A DNA stretch of 64,000 nt from assembly GCF_040054535.1 (NCBI RefSeq), contig NC_090782.1:22031001-22095000 (forward strand), given 5' to 3'. Below are positions 26,784-40,345 of this stretch, piece by piece. A program made the translations under genes and the position numbers. Under the pieces are notes generated by a model. The model saw nothing but the letters and a program-made list of their open reading frames with translations, was not told the origin of the DNA and made no database searches. The DNA comes from Antennarius striatus (lineage: Eukaryota; Chordata; Actinopteri; Lophiiformes; Antennariidae). Position 1 is the stretch's first letter. Every line of letters starts with the position of its first letter.

Positions 26784-29106
26784 TTACGAACGAGACTTCA
26801 TCTTCTTGCGAACAGACTTCCCGGGTCGTTTCTGGAAACAATTAGAACTTTTATTGGTAAAAGGATGTACATTTATCAGATAACTGATCGGTGTTTCAAG
26901 CGTGTGACTCACATTTTGTTTTCCTCCTTTGCCTTTCTTCCCTCCTTTGTTGCCCTTAGCATGCGCCACTTTGGGGCGGAAACTGGAGACGTCGTTGAAG
27001 CTCTCCTTGGTGTTCCACTTCTTCCCGCTTTTCTTACCTCCGAAGCCAAACTTCTGGTCCTTGTATTTTCTTTTGGCGTTGGGGCTGTCGAAATGAAAAG
27101 TTTAACTTTTGCTGTTGTGGAAAAAAAGCCCCAGATATCAGAATATGTTGTGAAACCTTACCCCTTGGTGTTCAACGCTTTCTTCGGGCCTTGATTGGAG
27201 TCTTTGCCCATTTTCTTTTCTCCCTCCAAGAAATCCAGTTTGTCAGTCATTCCTGGGAGAGAGAGAAGCATCGGAAATCTTATTCTCAGTTTGGAGAAGA
27301 AATTTATAATGGTTATTTTTTTTCTTTTGCCACAACTCATTAAATGGCACAATAACAGATTCATAAAGGAATGGATGAAAACACAAGAAAAAGTCACCTT
27401 TCTGGTATTTCTTTACGGCAGACATCATCGCTTTCTTCTCTTTCTGCCTCTTTTGAATGACTTCTATTTGGACCTGAGAGAAATTCAGAAGTCCAGGTAT
27501 GTCTTCATATCAATGATTCTTTTCAGTTAGGGGAGGGGGTGGTGGGGGCATTCTACGGTATAAACATCTCCATGAATTATAAGCTCACTTGAGCTCTAAA
27601 TTGACTTTTGCCCTTTTTGTTTTGTCGACATTTAGGAAATTTTCACACACCTCCTGACGTTTAAGCTCATAACAGTGTCACCACCTTAGGCCTGAGAGGA
27701 CACCAGACTGGTAGGATATTTGGAACACTATGCGACTATATAAAACAGACACCGACCTTTTTGCCAAACTTCCTTTGCTCACGCAGTTTCTTGGCCTTCT
27801 CTGACTTCTCCAGATTCATCTGCTTTGAGATCAGCTTTTTCCTGATCTGGAAAGAGAAAGAAAATTTTTCCATTGATATTTCTAGTCATGCTACGTTAGG
27901 AGAAAGTGTAACTGTGCTGACCCGGTTTGTGATGAAATGTCGACATTTTCAACTGGACAGCAATGAGGATACTGTGAGCCGCTGTTGTCAAAAACAAGGA
28001 AAATACCCACCTTCTGCATCTGCTGGTCTGATTTTGCCATTTCTGCAAAATAATCTTCGGGCCTCTTGGTGGCAATGCCATGCTTCTTTAGGAGAGGTAA
28101 TGCTTCTAGGACTGTGGCTTGAGCTTGACGGTAACTAATGGCAAAAATCATCTGGTCAATCAAAATGCGAAGCACTGATTTTTCAAAGAGTGTTGTAATA
28201 TCAAGATTAACACATTTTGTTGTGGATACTCACAAGAACATTTCCCTTTGGAAGTCGTCGTCCACATTAACGTCTCCATTGGTCACATTTGGAACCGTCC
28301 CATCAGCTTTTGAAATAATATCCTCGGCCGGTGGGTTGGTCATGTCCAACCTCTCCATCCAGGGAAGGTCTTTACGGAAGTCAGCAAGACATTGTTTCAT
28401 GCCATCCTAGATCACAACAAACATGAGAGACAGTAGATTATCAAATGTCCAGGTATTAGTGTTTATCAAGTTCTGTTCTATGATTATCATGACTTTCATA
28501 AACCTCTGTCTGGATCACATTACAGTATATATACTTTCTGTCCTATCCATTCTAATGACATAGTAACTGTAGTAACTCAAACACAAATCAAAGCTGAGGA
28601 CAATTCTGACATTTAACCTTTAAGTTAAATGAAATGATAGCTCACTTACCACGTTGTTGGAAAGCTTTTTGGGTTTTTCAACCAGCACGTTCATACCTGG
28701 TTTTAGCAACCCCTTAGAGAAAGCTACTTGAAGCTTTAAACAAACAAAAAAAGGACAAAAATGCTTGTTATATTTTATTATCTTGCAATTTATCTTGTAA
28801 AAGCATGCAGCTGAACTCTCAACATGTTTCTGCAAATCAGACACATATATTACACGTCAAACTAAGTTTTTGTAACAACAACAATTTAGTGACTTAACCT
28901 ACGGTTCATAAAGGGCAGCACTATTCCTCGACTATTTCAAAACAAACCTCAGTTTAAGGACTGCGGTTGTACAGTCGTTAGCTTTGGTTGGCTAATTGTA
29001 GCCGATGCTAACATGACAACAATTCTCTCACCTCCTCGTCGGATAACTCGCTGTTCTCCTCCTCTGACTCCTCTCCGAGCAGCACCTCCTCCTCTGCTGG
29101 CTCCAT
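26784..29106 (-). CDS. ebna1bp2: EBNA1-binding protein 2 homologue, nucleolar ribosome-assembly factor (Ebp2 family)
   Basis: Nine coding exons on the minus strand: 29106-29032, 28733-28650, 28406-28234, 28134-28011, 27846-27757, 27473-27398, 27252-27162, 27084-26913 and 26831-26784. All have GT/AG borders and the 933 nt join in frame to 310 aa (human about 306). Residues 1-25 are acidic. 'FSKGLLKPGMNV' (from residue 30) and 'MKQCLADFRKDLPWMERLD' (from about 56) open the conserved region. The family core 'ATKRPEDYFAEMAKSD' lies near 132-147. A charged helical segment follows (153-207), then 'TDKLDFLEG' and 'KRKYKDQKFGFGGKK'. The Lys/Arg-rich tail ends 'RKKMKSRS'. The protein is a host ribosome-biogenesis factor acting in the nucleolus on pre-60S particles and 27S pre-rRNA processing. 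Its name records that a viral protein binds it; it is not a viral gene. The basic tail is the likely nucleolar localisation signal. Confidence 0.95.
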
Positions 29107-29415
<309 letters not shown>

Positions 29416-31777
29416 GATGTCGCGATTTTATTGATTGATTGATTTGATTCATCATCATTAATAGCAGTAATTTATTTGATTGAAATGACCCTTTTATCAT
29501 ATGGTATAACATACTATGCTATTACAACTTTTGAAAGAGTACTTTAAAATTTTATTTAAAATAAACTTTATATTTCCAGGAAAATAAAATCGGCGTTTTC
29601 GAAGTGACCTCCGACCACCGCAGACCATGTAATGTGAAGATATTCCACCAGACGGCGCTGTTAAACATATGACACCTTAGCGTGAGATAAGGTAAAGTTT
29701 TATTTTGAAGCACTGTATGTAACTGAGAATTTATATGCATTTTCCTATCAAGACAGATTTTATTCAAAACAGATTTTAATATGTATTTGTGACATGAATC
29801 TGTTTAATTTAACATTTATTTTCTCATACATTATGATTTAACCACTTGCTGGAAATGTATATCTTATGAAAACTTTTTACAGGATATCAGTCTAAAGGAC
29901 ATCCACCACAAATGACCAAACTTGAAGTACAGTGAGAAGGTCAGAGTTGCTGTGTTCAATCTGCAGTATTATTGTCCACTGGAGCAAAAGAAGAGATGGG
30001 AATCACAATCATTCACTTTTATGTTGCATAACGACAGTTCATATTCGTCTTTTGTAGTCACACTGCAGTTGTCTGTGAAGGCCTTGCATTTAGAGCCAGA
30101 GGCTGCACATGCTGAATGCTAATGGTGTGCTTTGGCCAGTGACCATAAAAGTAACTTGATCTTACTGAAAATGTCACTTAAAAGGGATTCATCCCAAGTG
30201 GTCAATCGAAGGTCTGAGCCCCAACAGGCGCTGTATTAAGAATTGTCAACCACGTTAGCGTCTATCGACCAGGCATATTATATTACATTACATGGGGACA
30301 TGAGCAATCCGCCCTGACACAAATTGTTACAGATGTCATGTAATGCAAGACAAAAACAAGGCGCCCACCAGTGCGAAAGTGTGATTCCTTCCCTGGATCA
30401 TTTAGGTTATTTAATATTTAGAGAAGAGAAGGTGCAGCTTCAAGAATCATTTTAGTAAGATAAAATTTTTACCTGTTATCAACATGATGCCAGATATTAC
30501 AACATGTAGTTTTCATTAAATGTACAGTTTATCAGCTGGAGAAGTTACTGTAACACCAGATAAAATGAGTGGGGAGGTCTGTGATGACTACCGTCTCATT
30601 TAAGATGTTGTCAGTATCTTTCAGCGATTCATTCTGCTACATCTCCCGACAGCGACTTTCACAAATCAATATTTACAACGTGCACATCACCTCTTCTGAG
30701 TCCTCCAATCTCCACACGGTCAGATCCTCCCCCTCTGAGACATTCTCAAATGAAAAAAATGCCATCATTTCCATATCTGTCATTATAATTGTTTGAGCCA
30801 GAGAGCAGTGCAGTCGATTGAATTTGCATCTGAATGTCACTCTTCATCTCGGAGCAAAAGGCTCCTTCCTGACAGCAGAAAGTAAAAACTGGATTCACAC
30901 TCTAGCTGCTGTCCAAGAGTTCAACCTGACTGCTGGAGTTGGAGTAAAAAACAGTCATCAAGGCACATAGCCTGCTGATAATCATGTGGATACAGTAACT
31001 AAAACAGAGATAAAACTCAATTTAATCGAATCATCATTCACAATTAGGCCATCTGATGGTTTCTACTGAAGGGTGTAAAACTACTTCAAAGGTAATTGCA
31101 AAGATGTGTAAAAGAGACAATGGGGGGAAAGTTAACGTTAATTCATTGCTCTTAAAAATGAAGCAATTGTGGTTCCATCAAAGAAGACTATTTTTCGCAA
31201 ATGTCCAGGATTACGGGAAACTGAAGGACAGTAGCGGTGCAGAGATACCCGGACATGCTGTCACCAGTGACCCTGACCTCATCCGGACCTTGAGGACTTG
31301 ATCGATGGCCTGAACGCGGCACGGATGGAACAAGACAGATATAACCTGGCTGTGATATTAGCATGCACAGTGTAGGTTGGCGGTGTGTTCGCATCACAGT
31401 TTTCAGTGATCATAATCCATCAATGGCTTTATCTAATCTGATATTCTCCCAGCATTCCATTATGCTGTTGGACAAATGGGCATGAAACCCAACTTCATAG
31501 AATTCCTCATTGTGAACGCGTGTTATACTTTATCCGGTGGATGAAGTGCTTTTTTATAATTCACCTTGGAGAGGTGGTGGGTGGAATGATGGTGTAGTGG
31601 GTGGCAATGTTGGGTCTGGGTCTCCCTGGGGACCTGGGCTTCCATGTCTAACTGGGTCAAAAAATGCACACAAAAAAAGCAATTTATGTTAATCGTTGAC
31701 TCTCCATTGCCTTTAGGCCTGAATGGGAGTCGTTTGTCTTTCTGTGTGTTGGCTCTGATGAACTCTCGATTGTTTAG

Positions 31778-31840
31778 GATGTACCCCACTTTTCGATCAA
31801 TGTCAGCTGGGACCGGGCAGATAGACTCCGGCCCCCTCAC
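31778..31840 (-). repeat. Dispersed repeat fragment (copy 4 of 5)
   Basis: The plus strand reads ATGTACCCCACTTTTCGATC, then TGTCAGCTGGGACCGGGCAG, then GACTCCGGCCCCCTCACA. This is the reverse complement of the repeat core seen at 5.2 kb. Confidence 0.5.
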
Positions 31841-33647
31841 AACACCACATAGCATTAAAAACTTAAAGAAAATGGACAGATGGGAAGGATTGGCCCAGGG
31901 TGTTACTCTCTTCTTGGAATTTAAACAGAGTCCAAGGTTCAACCCACATTTTACAACTTCCTCTTGGCCCGACTTCGGCCTACTTCCCAGAAAGCAGCTG
32001 CGCACCCAAGAGGTGGAGTGACGCTGAATTATCAAGATGGAAGATTGACAAGAAGATTTCACATAGAAAGCTGTTGCAATCTAAAACACCAATAACCAGA
32101 CTGAACCCAATACACTGGTGTGCAGGTGGCAGGCGAGAAAAAACAAAAGGTAATTTATTCATTTATCTCAGCCAAATGATGAGAGACAGAGTCAAAGGTT
32201 CTCCAGATGGTCTCCTTTTTGGCTTTCTGTGCAGGTTCTCCAGCAAAGTTTGGCCCACTGAAGTGGGAAAACCCTTCCCAGATTTGTGCAGGAGTTTTTT
32301 TTATTTTTCATTGCCTGCTGGCGTGAGCCGCCACCATTCATCTCTTCACCTAGAATATAGGAAGGATTTAGCATTGAACGAATAAAAGCCACATAATGCA
32401 TGTGACCAACTCGCACTGCTTGGTATGAGGGACATGGAAAAGGATCTGTGTGTCGTCTCATTGCATGCACACACTCCGGTCCTCCTCTGAACAGGACGTG
32501 ATAACACATCCTTACAATCAATTATGGAAATGTAACCACAAAAAAAAAAGCGATTGGCGGCCTCGAGCAACACATCCTCATGAAACTCGTTTTTCCTCGA
32601 TAACAAGATCAATGGGGTGTGTAGTTCATGGAGATAAGGATTCCAAAACCAGAAACAGTACAAAGGATTCACCTGGACTTATTACTTCAGTTTCAAGTAG
32701 GTCATTTTTGACCTGTCTATCTACCCAAATAAAATTTACAGTAAAACAATATCATTCTTGTCCTTTAATATATTTTTGCATCATTTTAAAAATCTTTCAA
32801 TCTGTGCTGTGACATGTCATCCTCACTACGTATCCCTGCTTCTACTGCCTGAGCTGTGCCACCGTCACACAGAACGAGGAATAATAGCCTTCATCAGGCT
32901 GCGTAACTTACTTTCATGGGGGGTGTTTGATGCTCCGGCCAATTGGAAGGCAGTACCCCCCCCTCCACACACACACACACAGACACACACACATTGCATC
33001 ATTTGCTTCCTCCTTGTTTAAAACAAAGAGAAAATTGCACGCTTCTGCTGTACAGTCCTGGTGCTGCATGCTGGAACACACACAGCATGCAGAAGTGTCC
33101 CTGTAATGAATCCACCTCCTGTTCAATGTGCATCAACGTGAGCTCCTTAAAACCTTCAACATCCCTGTTAACGTCAGCACAAGTCAGACATTAGACTTAA
33201 AAGTTTATATTCGAGAAAAGCGTAAAAGAATCAAGGTTAACATTCTTGATTTCACCAGAGCTTATCTCTCAAAAAAAAAACCCCACAAAAAAAACAAACC
33301 CATTCAGCTGATTAGACAGAGAGATGTGATTTGAAGTTTTGAACCTGGTGGCTGCTGAACTGTGACAGAGAAGGTCACCCCAGTTTGAATTTATCTGCGT
33401 GCAGTGTTTTTGGGATTTGATCAAAAGATCTCTCCCGGTAGACTTTAATCAAATGTTTAGGGGTACTGTCTTTCCCTACGTTTCCCTTTTTTCGCCCTCC
33501 TCCTCTCTCCTGGTTCACCATCCATTTATCTTTCTTCCACCCTGACACTGATTAGAAGTAAAGATACAAATTAATCAGGGGAGCACCAGCTTTGTCTGAC
33601 GGACGACATCCGCAGAATTTTTAAGGGAAATACGACGTCAACTTCTA

Positions 33648-33766
<119 letters not shown>

Positions 33767-33883
33767 ATAGGAGGAGCGCTGGGCCCATGCATAATCACTT
33801 TATCATATCCATGTGAATGGAATAGTGAATTGATGGTTGGATGAGAAGAGACGCTGAGGGGAGAAGTCTGGCATTTATAGCAG

Positions 33884-34130
33884 CCCCCCCCCCCCCCCCC
33901 CCAAAAAGGGAGGGGGGGGTGAAGAAGAGGAAGACAAGGAAAGAGGAGAATGTGGAGGAAGGAGCAATTTGAGCTCCTGTAAGGTGAGGGGGGACGGAGG
34001 GGGTGACAGATGAGAATTAAGGCTGAAACACAAGATGCGAAAAAGGATGAGAATTTAAAGGAAGTAGATATTTGGTGAGGAAGACGGGGAGGAAAGAGGA
34101 GCAAGGAGAAGAGAAGGGCAACAGAGCAAG
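33884..34130. repeat. C19 run followed by G-run and purine-rich tract
   Basis: Nineteen C (33884-33902) are followed by AAAAA and then GGGAGGGGGGGG, so the C and G runs can pair as a hairpin. From there to about 34130 the plus strand is overwhelmingly A/G. Confidence 0.85.
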
Positions 34131-35255
34131 TCAGACATTTTTATTTGCCTGTTTCTTATCATTACCGCTGATCAGTAACATCAGGCTCCAGCTTTAGATT
34201 TGTTACTTCGCTTCAACCAAACGGCAACGGCCACAGCTAAGTGAGAAACGAGCGAGTGGAGCAGTCCACACAGACTCATTACGTATGAAACTCAGACTAG
34301 TCATGACACTATTTTTCATGAAGCAGTTCGACTTAATTCCCCTCATTTTATTCCAAGTCTCGGAGCAGCATTTAATCTTGTAGACTTTTTTTTTTTTTTT
34401 TTTTTTGTTCGATGAAAAACAACAAAATCCAGCGACTCGCTCTTATGTCCCGAAGCTTCAAACTGGGATGCTCTTCATATTCCTCTCACCTCCATTCTGC
34501 CCATGCAGCCAGCAATCCGCTGTCAACTTAGCATAGTTAAATAGACCTCCAGATCGGAAAGATGTGTTGATGATAATTGGGGAGAATGAGGCATGTCGTG
34601 TATTTTGCAGCAGCGCCGCTCCAGTTGAATTAGCTCACAGGCTACGTTCCATTTCAACACGACCAAGTGGAAATATTTGTCGTTACTACACAAATGAATC
34701 CAACTGTGCCTGAAAACTCTGGTTTGTTTTGGATTTTTGCTGTGACAGAACTTTCCTGTGATGAGCGTCGTGTCGCCATGTAGCGACGTCACGCGTCGAC
34801 ACAATCCCTCGCTTACCTGCTCGATCTAAACATGTCCTATTTTCCCTTCGAAAAAAAAAACAACCCAAAAAAACTCTGGAATCGCCGCAGACAAGCGTTT
34901 GGGCACACAACACACATCACCCAGTCAGCAATTCTGCAGCAGGCGCGGCGGTAGATCATAATTAGAGCCAATCAAAAAGGAGCGTGGAGCCTGTTACTTC
35001 CTGCCAGCCAGCCGGCCGGTTGGTCCATCTGGCCGTGCTCAGGCCTTCTGTGCTTGGGTAACTCTCTCTCTCACACACACTATACGGCTAATAGATCGCT
35101 TTCAGTCATGGGAAATTGCTGGAATTCACACCCTGGCAGTGAATTGAGCTCACGCTAGGACTTGACAACACTTTGGATCAACAATCATAGAATGTGTGGG
35201 TGTTAATTTTCTTATTTGCTTCCATTTCATCCTCATGTATTTGGCATTTCCCTTC

Positions 35256-35257
<2 letters not shown>

Positions 35258-35353
<96 letters not shown>
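35258..35353. repeat. (GT)n microsatellite with one GTAT interruption
   Basis: 96 bp of GT repeat interrupted once near 35293. Confidence 0.95.
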
Positions 35354-35354
<1 letters not shown>

Positions 35355-37516
35355 TATTTACGTCAGATCAGGAATAAATTTAGCTATCTCTAACTGGACT
35401 TCTATTGGGGGAGGTGATCTTTTTCCCGTCTCCCTTCTTTCTCTTCATCCATCTCTTCCTTCTCTCCATCTATGTCTCCTAGTTTTCTCCTATCTCCTTT
35501 CTCTCTCTCTTCCATCCCATCTCTCTTCCCTTCAGTCTGTTCCTACCCCAAATAATTGCCTTCCCCACTGAGTCATTGTCCACCCATTTATCTCCCGTCT
35601 GCCCATGTTTCTGATTACCGCTCTGCATCCATCCATCCCTACGTGGAAGTCACCCGGTCTCTCCTGTGGCCATCTTTCCAGGAATATCTCATATTTTACA
35701 GCTATTTCCGGAAAAAACTTATAATATATATCATTGTGTTGATAGATGTGTGATGACTCTGTAGTTTCTAAGTGGTGTGAATATTATCATAGTAATGACT
35801 GTAAGTATAGCGATAATTAAGGTTATTCACACCTTGACACACCTTAAATAAATTCACGACCTCAGCATAATTCCTTCTAACTTGAGCCCGAGCTGAGGTT
35901 TCATGAAAACACCTGTGTGGCTGTAATTGTCAGGTGATCTCGCTTCACTCGCCATCAAATAGCTTAGCGTTCATAATGTTTGTGCTTTTTAGGCACTTTT
36001 ATTCATTTTATCCAATTATAACAACCCTGTGGTAATTATACCCACTCAGTGGGGCCGCTGGACTATCGCTCCACCAACTTGAATTGTTAGAATAGGTGGA
36101 AATGAGCTCTCCGGCGAAGCCATTGTTGCTTGACTTGACCATTAATGGGTGGGTTTGCTGTCTTTTTCCATCTGCTGACAGACGCACAAAGTTTGAATGA
36201 AGTTAGAGGAGTCTCTCAGGAAGTTATCCCTTTTAGTAAGAACCCACAGACGTACCATAAAACGCTGAATATTTTCATCGTTGCCTCATGACCAACCTTT
36301 GGAACGAGGAAGAAAAAAAAAAAGCCCCTGCTGAAATCACTTTTTTTTTTTTTTCCGCTCACTTGCTTGATGTGACAGGCATTTTGAGTCCTCTCCCCCA
36401 CCACCACCACCCCCCCTTCAGGAGCTGGAAAGCGCAGATGTGTGCCTGAAAGTGTGAATGAACGTTAAACTACTTGTAAATCCGTATTTGTAATTATCAG
36501 TTCCAGGTAAATGGCAGACTGCCGCTCCAGCTGTAGTGTTAATGAAAAATCCCTCAACATCGACGGCGCCGATATTAACACGCTTCTCAAATCTCAACAG
36601 AGCTGTGCGAATCACACTAACGCTGCAATTAGAAGACAATATTTTAATGCCGGTCTATCAAAAATAATAGTTAAATGATGTCATTTTGAGCTTGGAAGGA
36701 TAGAACCATACTATTTGACAGCCTCCCCCTCCCGTATGATTTTTCATCCAGAAATCAAAGCAGTTTTTCCTCAGGCTTTTTATATCGGAATCATACCGAC
36801 ATTAACTTTTGGTGTTCTGCACTTCAGCGGTATAAAGACGGACGCCGATGATCGAAAACTGTCTGACTCGATGAAGGCCGGGCGCTGAAATATCAGACGG
36901 TCTGTGGGGAGAAACGTCCACACCGGAGAAAAGGGTTCTTGAGATGGATCAAACTTTTCATCACAAAGAGCTCCTGAAGTTCAGTCTTACCAACCTTTGT
37001 GGAAAGTTTCCTTTGTTATAGCGTGACCCTGCAGATATTGTTCCTGAAACATGACACAGTGTGCGGCGACACTTGAGGTAATATCTCGAGAAAGACCGCC
37101 GCAGGTCTTGGAAATTTTTATGATCATTAGCTTTACTTCTCGTCTCGTGAACAGAGAACAGCCATCAAAATATGATAATCATTACTCCTAAAAAAAAAAA
37201 AAAGAAAAAAAAAAAAGGAAAAATTTCCCCCCACATGAGGCTTTCCGAATTCTCCATAAAGTCTTCTTGTTTGTGCTCGATGAGGCCTTGTCTCATACAT
37301 CACCCTGGACAAGGTGACTGAGCTGCGGTCTGGGCTGTGAATGATCACAGCGAATCAGCGCTCAAAGCCAAGCAGCCAGAAACCGGAGCAAATGCTCTAC
37401 ATCTGAGCCCCCACCTCCACGAACCCAACGAATGGATCAACCAATTCCTTTACTTAAAACTTAAGATGAATGTTAGATGAAAGCTCTACCATCACTAATC
37501 TGTAATCTTTGAAATT

Positions 37517-37551
37517 AAGATGGACCGGGTACCTTTAACCCGGTCCATCTT
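37517..37551. repeat. 14-bp perfect inverted repeat, 7-nt loop
   Basis: Arm 37517-37530 (AAGATGGACCGGGT) and its exact reverse complement at 37538-37551 flank ACCTTTA. It lies about 50 bp upstream of a probable LINE remnant. Confidence 0.8.
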
Positions 37552-37604
37552 GTGGTTCAGGGCCATTCGAGAGTTTTCAGAGTTCTGGAGGAGAAGCTAT
37601 CATT

Positions 37605-37805
37605 ATGTCCCAAACAATTCCTTACCTGTCAGAAATACTGCTTAATGACATCTCCAACTCCAGACGTCTTTGGCTAGCTGCTATTGCAGCTGCCAAGCCA
37701 CTAATAGCCTGTAGATGGAGAGCAACTCCGTCTGTCAATATACGCAGACGACTCCTTGATTTCAAAGAAGAAAACAGGAATTGGAACAGAAAGCTGCCGG
37801 TATGA
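37605..37805 (+). mobile_element. Probable LINE ORF2 C-terminal remnant
   Basis: A 66-codon open frame containing 'LAAIAAAKPLIACRW' resembles the 'aaKxlItrnW' segment found after the reverse-transcriptase domain near the C-terminus of many non-LTR retrotransposon ORF2 proteins. It is followed by a charged 'FKEENRNWNRK'. No reverse-transcriptase catalytic motif is visible upstream, so this would be a short dead 3' fragment. The resemblance is weak and could be chance. Confidence 0.3.
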
Positions 37806-39160
37806 ACCACACGAAACAGAGAACACCAGTGAGCGAATTCTGGAATAAAGATTTATCCAAGTGTTATAGACAATAAACATGATTTAGGACACTGGTGACG
37901 CCACTACATTCTAATATTGTTAAAATTTCAAACAAAAATATACAAAAAAAACTTCACTGTGCAAGACGAGAATATACCACTTGAGGGGAGAGGTTAATCA
38001 AACGGATTCCTGCATCAGTTTCAACAAATATTTTCAACGATGCAAACATTGTTCCTTCTTATTCTACACCTCATTAACATCGTCTCTGTTCATTACAAGC
38101 TTTTTTAGCAGTCGGATCCCTTGTAGCAAAGCTCAGCGCTGTTTGTCTTTGCTCTTCCTGGAAAGAACGAGTTCATATTTCACCCCAACGCCACCATTCG
38201 GCAGACCAACAAAAAAAATTACATCCTATTTGTGTGTGTGTATCCGTGTGTGTGTGTGTGTGTGGTGTGTCATAACTTGTTTTTGTTAGGGTGTAAATGT
38301 CACAGATGCTGAATACGAACAGATTAGACAGACGGCGAGGTTCTGAGTCAGAAATCTAATTGTGTGAGAAGAAAAAAAAATCACTCGTTTGATTTGAATA
38401 CTAGGAGAGAAAATGTCTGTTTTAGAGTTTGTCCATTCATGAATAAAGATTTGTTTGGAGAGCAGCGGCAGCTGCTGCTCACATGCTCTGTCGTCAGATT
38501 GGTTTGTGCTTCTCTTTAATTAAAATTCATTTGAACTCCGTCGCTGACTTTTCTATCCGACTTTTATTTTATCACATCTTGGACCTGCTCCATTGTTTTG
38601 GTTAAATCGAAATGAAGTTCATTTGCTTTTATGACAAGTCAAGCAGGCGTCATCTCTGTCAAAGAAGACACAGATGAATATCCGAAGGCCCGATTCAAAG
38701 CCATGCGCGTTGAACTGCAGCTTAAAATGATGACTGACTGAATATTTCCTTTTTCTTGCTTTTGATGTTTAAGGTAACAGTCATTCACATCATGAGTTGC
38801 TCTGATTGAAATAACACAGAAAGTATGAAAAGCATCAACAGAATGGATACAAAACTGATTTCACATCGTCTGACTGCACATTACTGAGATGCCTGGAGAG
38901 TTTATAAGGCTGATTGCTGCTTTCAGTGGAGGAGTAATTCTGATAGATGACTAAAGACAAGGCAGCTGGAATTTCTCAAGGTCAAACCGATGCACAGGGA
39001 GAGAATGACGAAGAAGAATAAATTTAAAAAATAAATAAATATGAAAAAGCAAAAGATAAAATGCATAAAGGCGTTGAAATGTTTGCTTTTATCTGTTATC
39101 TCTTTCATTCATACATTTTCTTGTTGTACATCTTATCAGCCTTGTAGCTCATGGCTCTGC

Positions 39161-39254
39161 CGGAGCCCATCCCAGCTGGCTAGGGGGGAAGACCCCCCGG
39201 ATGAGACGCCAGCTCATCGCGGGACCACACAAAAGACAAACAACCATGCACGCC
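39161..39254 (+). repeat. Dispersed repeat fragment (copy 5 of 5)
   Basis: This reads CCGGAGCCCATCCCAGCTGG, then GACGCCAGCTCATCGCGGGA and CACAAAAGACAAACAACCAT. It is the repeat core plus its usual 'acaaacaaccat.cac' continuation. Confidence 0.6.
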
Positions 39255-40249
39255 ATTCTTTTTTTTTTTTTTTACCTTTCTTTATCTTTAATTTCACCAT
39301 GAAACTGAGCTTTTATCCCAGGGAACCAGTCTAGGAATACAACAGCAGTTCCAACATGGAGGACACTAAGCAAAAGAGGCATTTTGACTGAAGAAAGAAG
39401 GTAAAACAGCATGGAATGTCACCGTGACAAATAGTGTGTGAGAGAATAAGCCATCAAAAATACAGTATGTTAAATATGTCAACTCTAATGTAACCAAAGA
39501 ATTACACAAAAAAGTATCAGGTACATGTCAAAATTATTTTGTTCCAATTTTCTGAGCGACTGAATACTAATAATAACCCCATTATATCTTTCAGGAACTT
39601 TCTCTCCCACCAAAAGGTGATCATAGATCCTCAGAAAACATCTGTCTGATCATTAGTTTGAACAAAAACAAACCGTTATTGATCACAAGAACTCCATTTG
39701 CAGCTCTTAACGACTAAGAAAAGCTTCTGCTTGCCTCATCATTAGCAATAGTTTCTATTGTCCTGCCCTGGGTTCCTTTAATTTAAATGGAAATGAGACA
39801 CTGGTGGGTATAGATCGGGGATCATGTGACTGATCAGTGCTTAATCAGCGTCTCCTTTCGCTGTGTGAACGTCTGTCTGAGCACTCCTGTACTCGTACCT
39901 GTTTAAGGGACGGAAGGAGGAAAAATAACACGGCTGGATGAATACAACTGATTCAAATGAAGAAGGGAGATCACACTCAGAGGACAAGAGCTGGGAAATA
40001 GGAGAGGAAAGGAAAAAAACAGATTAATCTAAGACAAGGTGGTGACGAAAGGACTGGGGTGTGGCCCCTTTGTGCTTTTGGACTTCTTGTACTTCTGGAA
40101 TGCAGACCTCTGCAGAACATTTGCGCACCTGGATATGCATTTATAAAAGAACTGTCCACCACCGCAGGGTTTTTTGTTCACAGCTGCCAGCCATTGATTT
40201 CTGCAGTCTGGGGAACAAATTCTGAAAAACTTTTCTCAACAGGCAAGTT

Positions 40250-40345
40250 CACAACTCCCAGGTAGAGTTGTGTGGGAAATGAGGCATTTGTAGGCGCATC
40301 ACAATCTGTTGGGGTTTCGATTCCACCGACGCTTCTCGGGAAAGT
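40250..40345 (+). mobile_element. Possible tRNA-derived SINE head
   Basis: 'CAGGTAGAGTTGT' resembles the A-box region of tRNA-type SINEs. 'GGGGTTTCGATTCC' about 45 bp later resembles the polymerase III B-box GGTTCGANTCC with one inserted base. No flanking duplication or tail was identified. It may be a decayed SINE or coincidence. Confidence 0.25.

Noticed and set aside
26676-27194. Plus-strand open frame of 172 codons
   Set aside because: It runs antisense across ebna1bp2 exons 8 and 9 and their introns, so it is a shadow of the real gene.
26784-29106. Viral origin suggested by the gene name EBNA1BP2
   Set aside because: The name reflects a viral protein that binds it. The gene is a conserved eukaryotic ribosome-assembly factor with a normal nine-exon structure.
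31523-32062. Minus-strand open frame of 179 codons, with overlapping plus-strand frames
   Set aside because: No domain or compositional sign of coding; part of it crosses a dispersed-repeat fragment.
35194-35571. Plus-strand open frame of 125 codons
   Set aside because: It is translated through the GT array (Cys-Val repeats) and has no homology signal.
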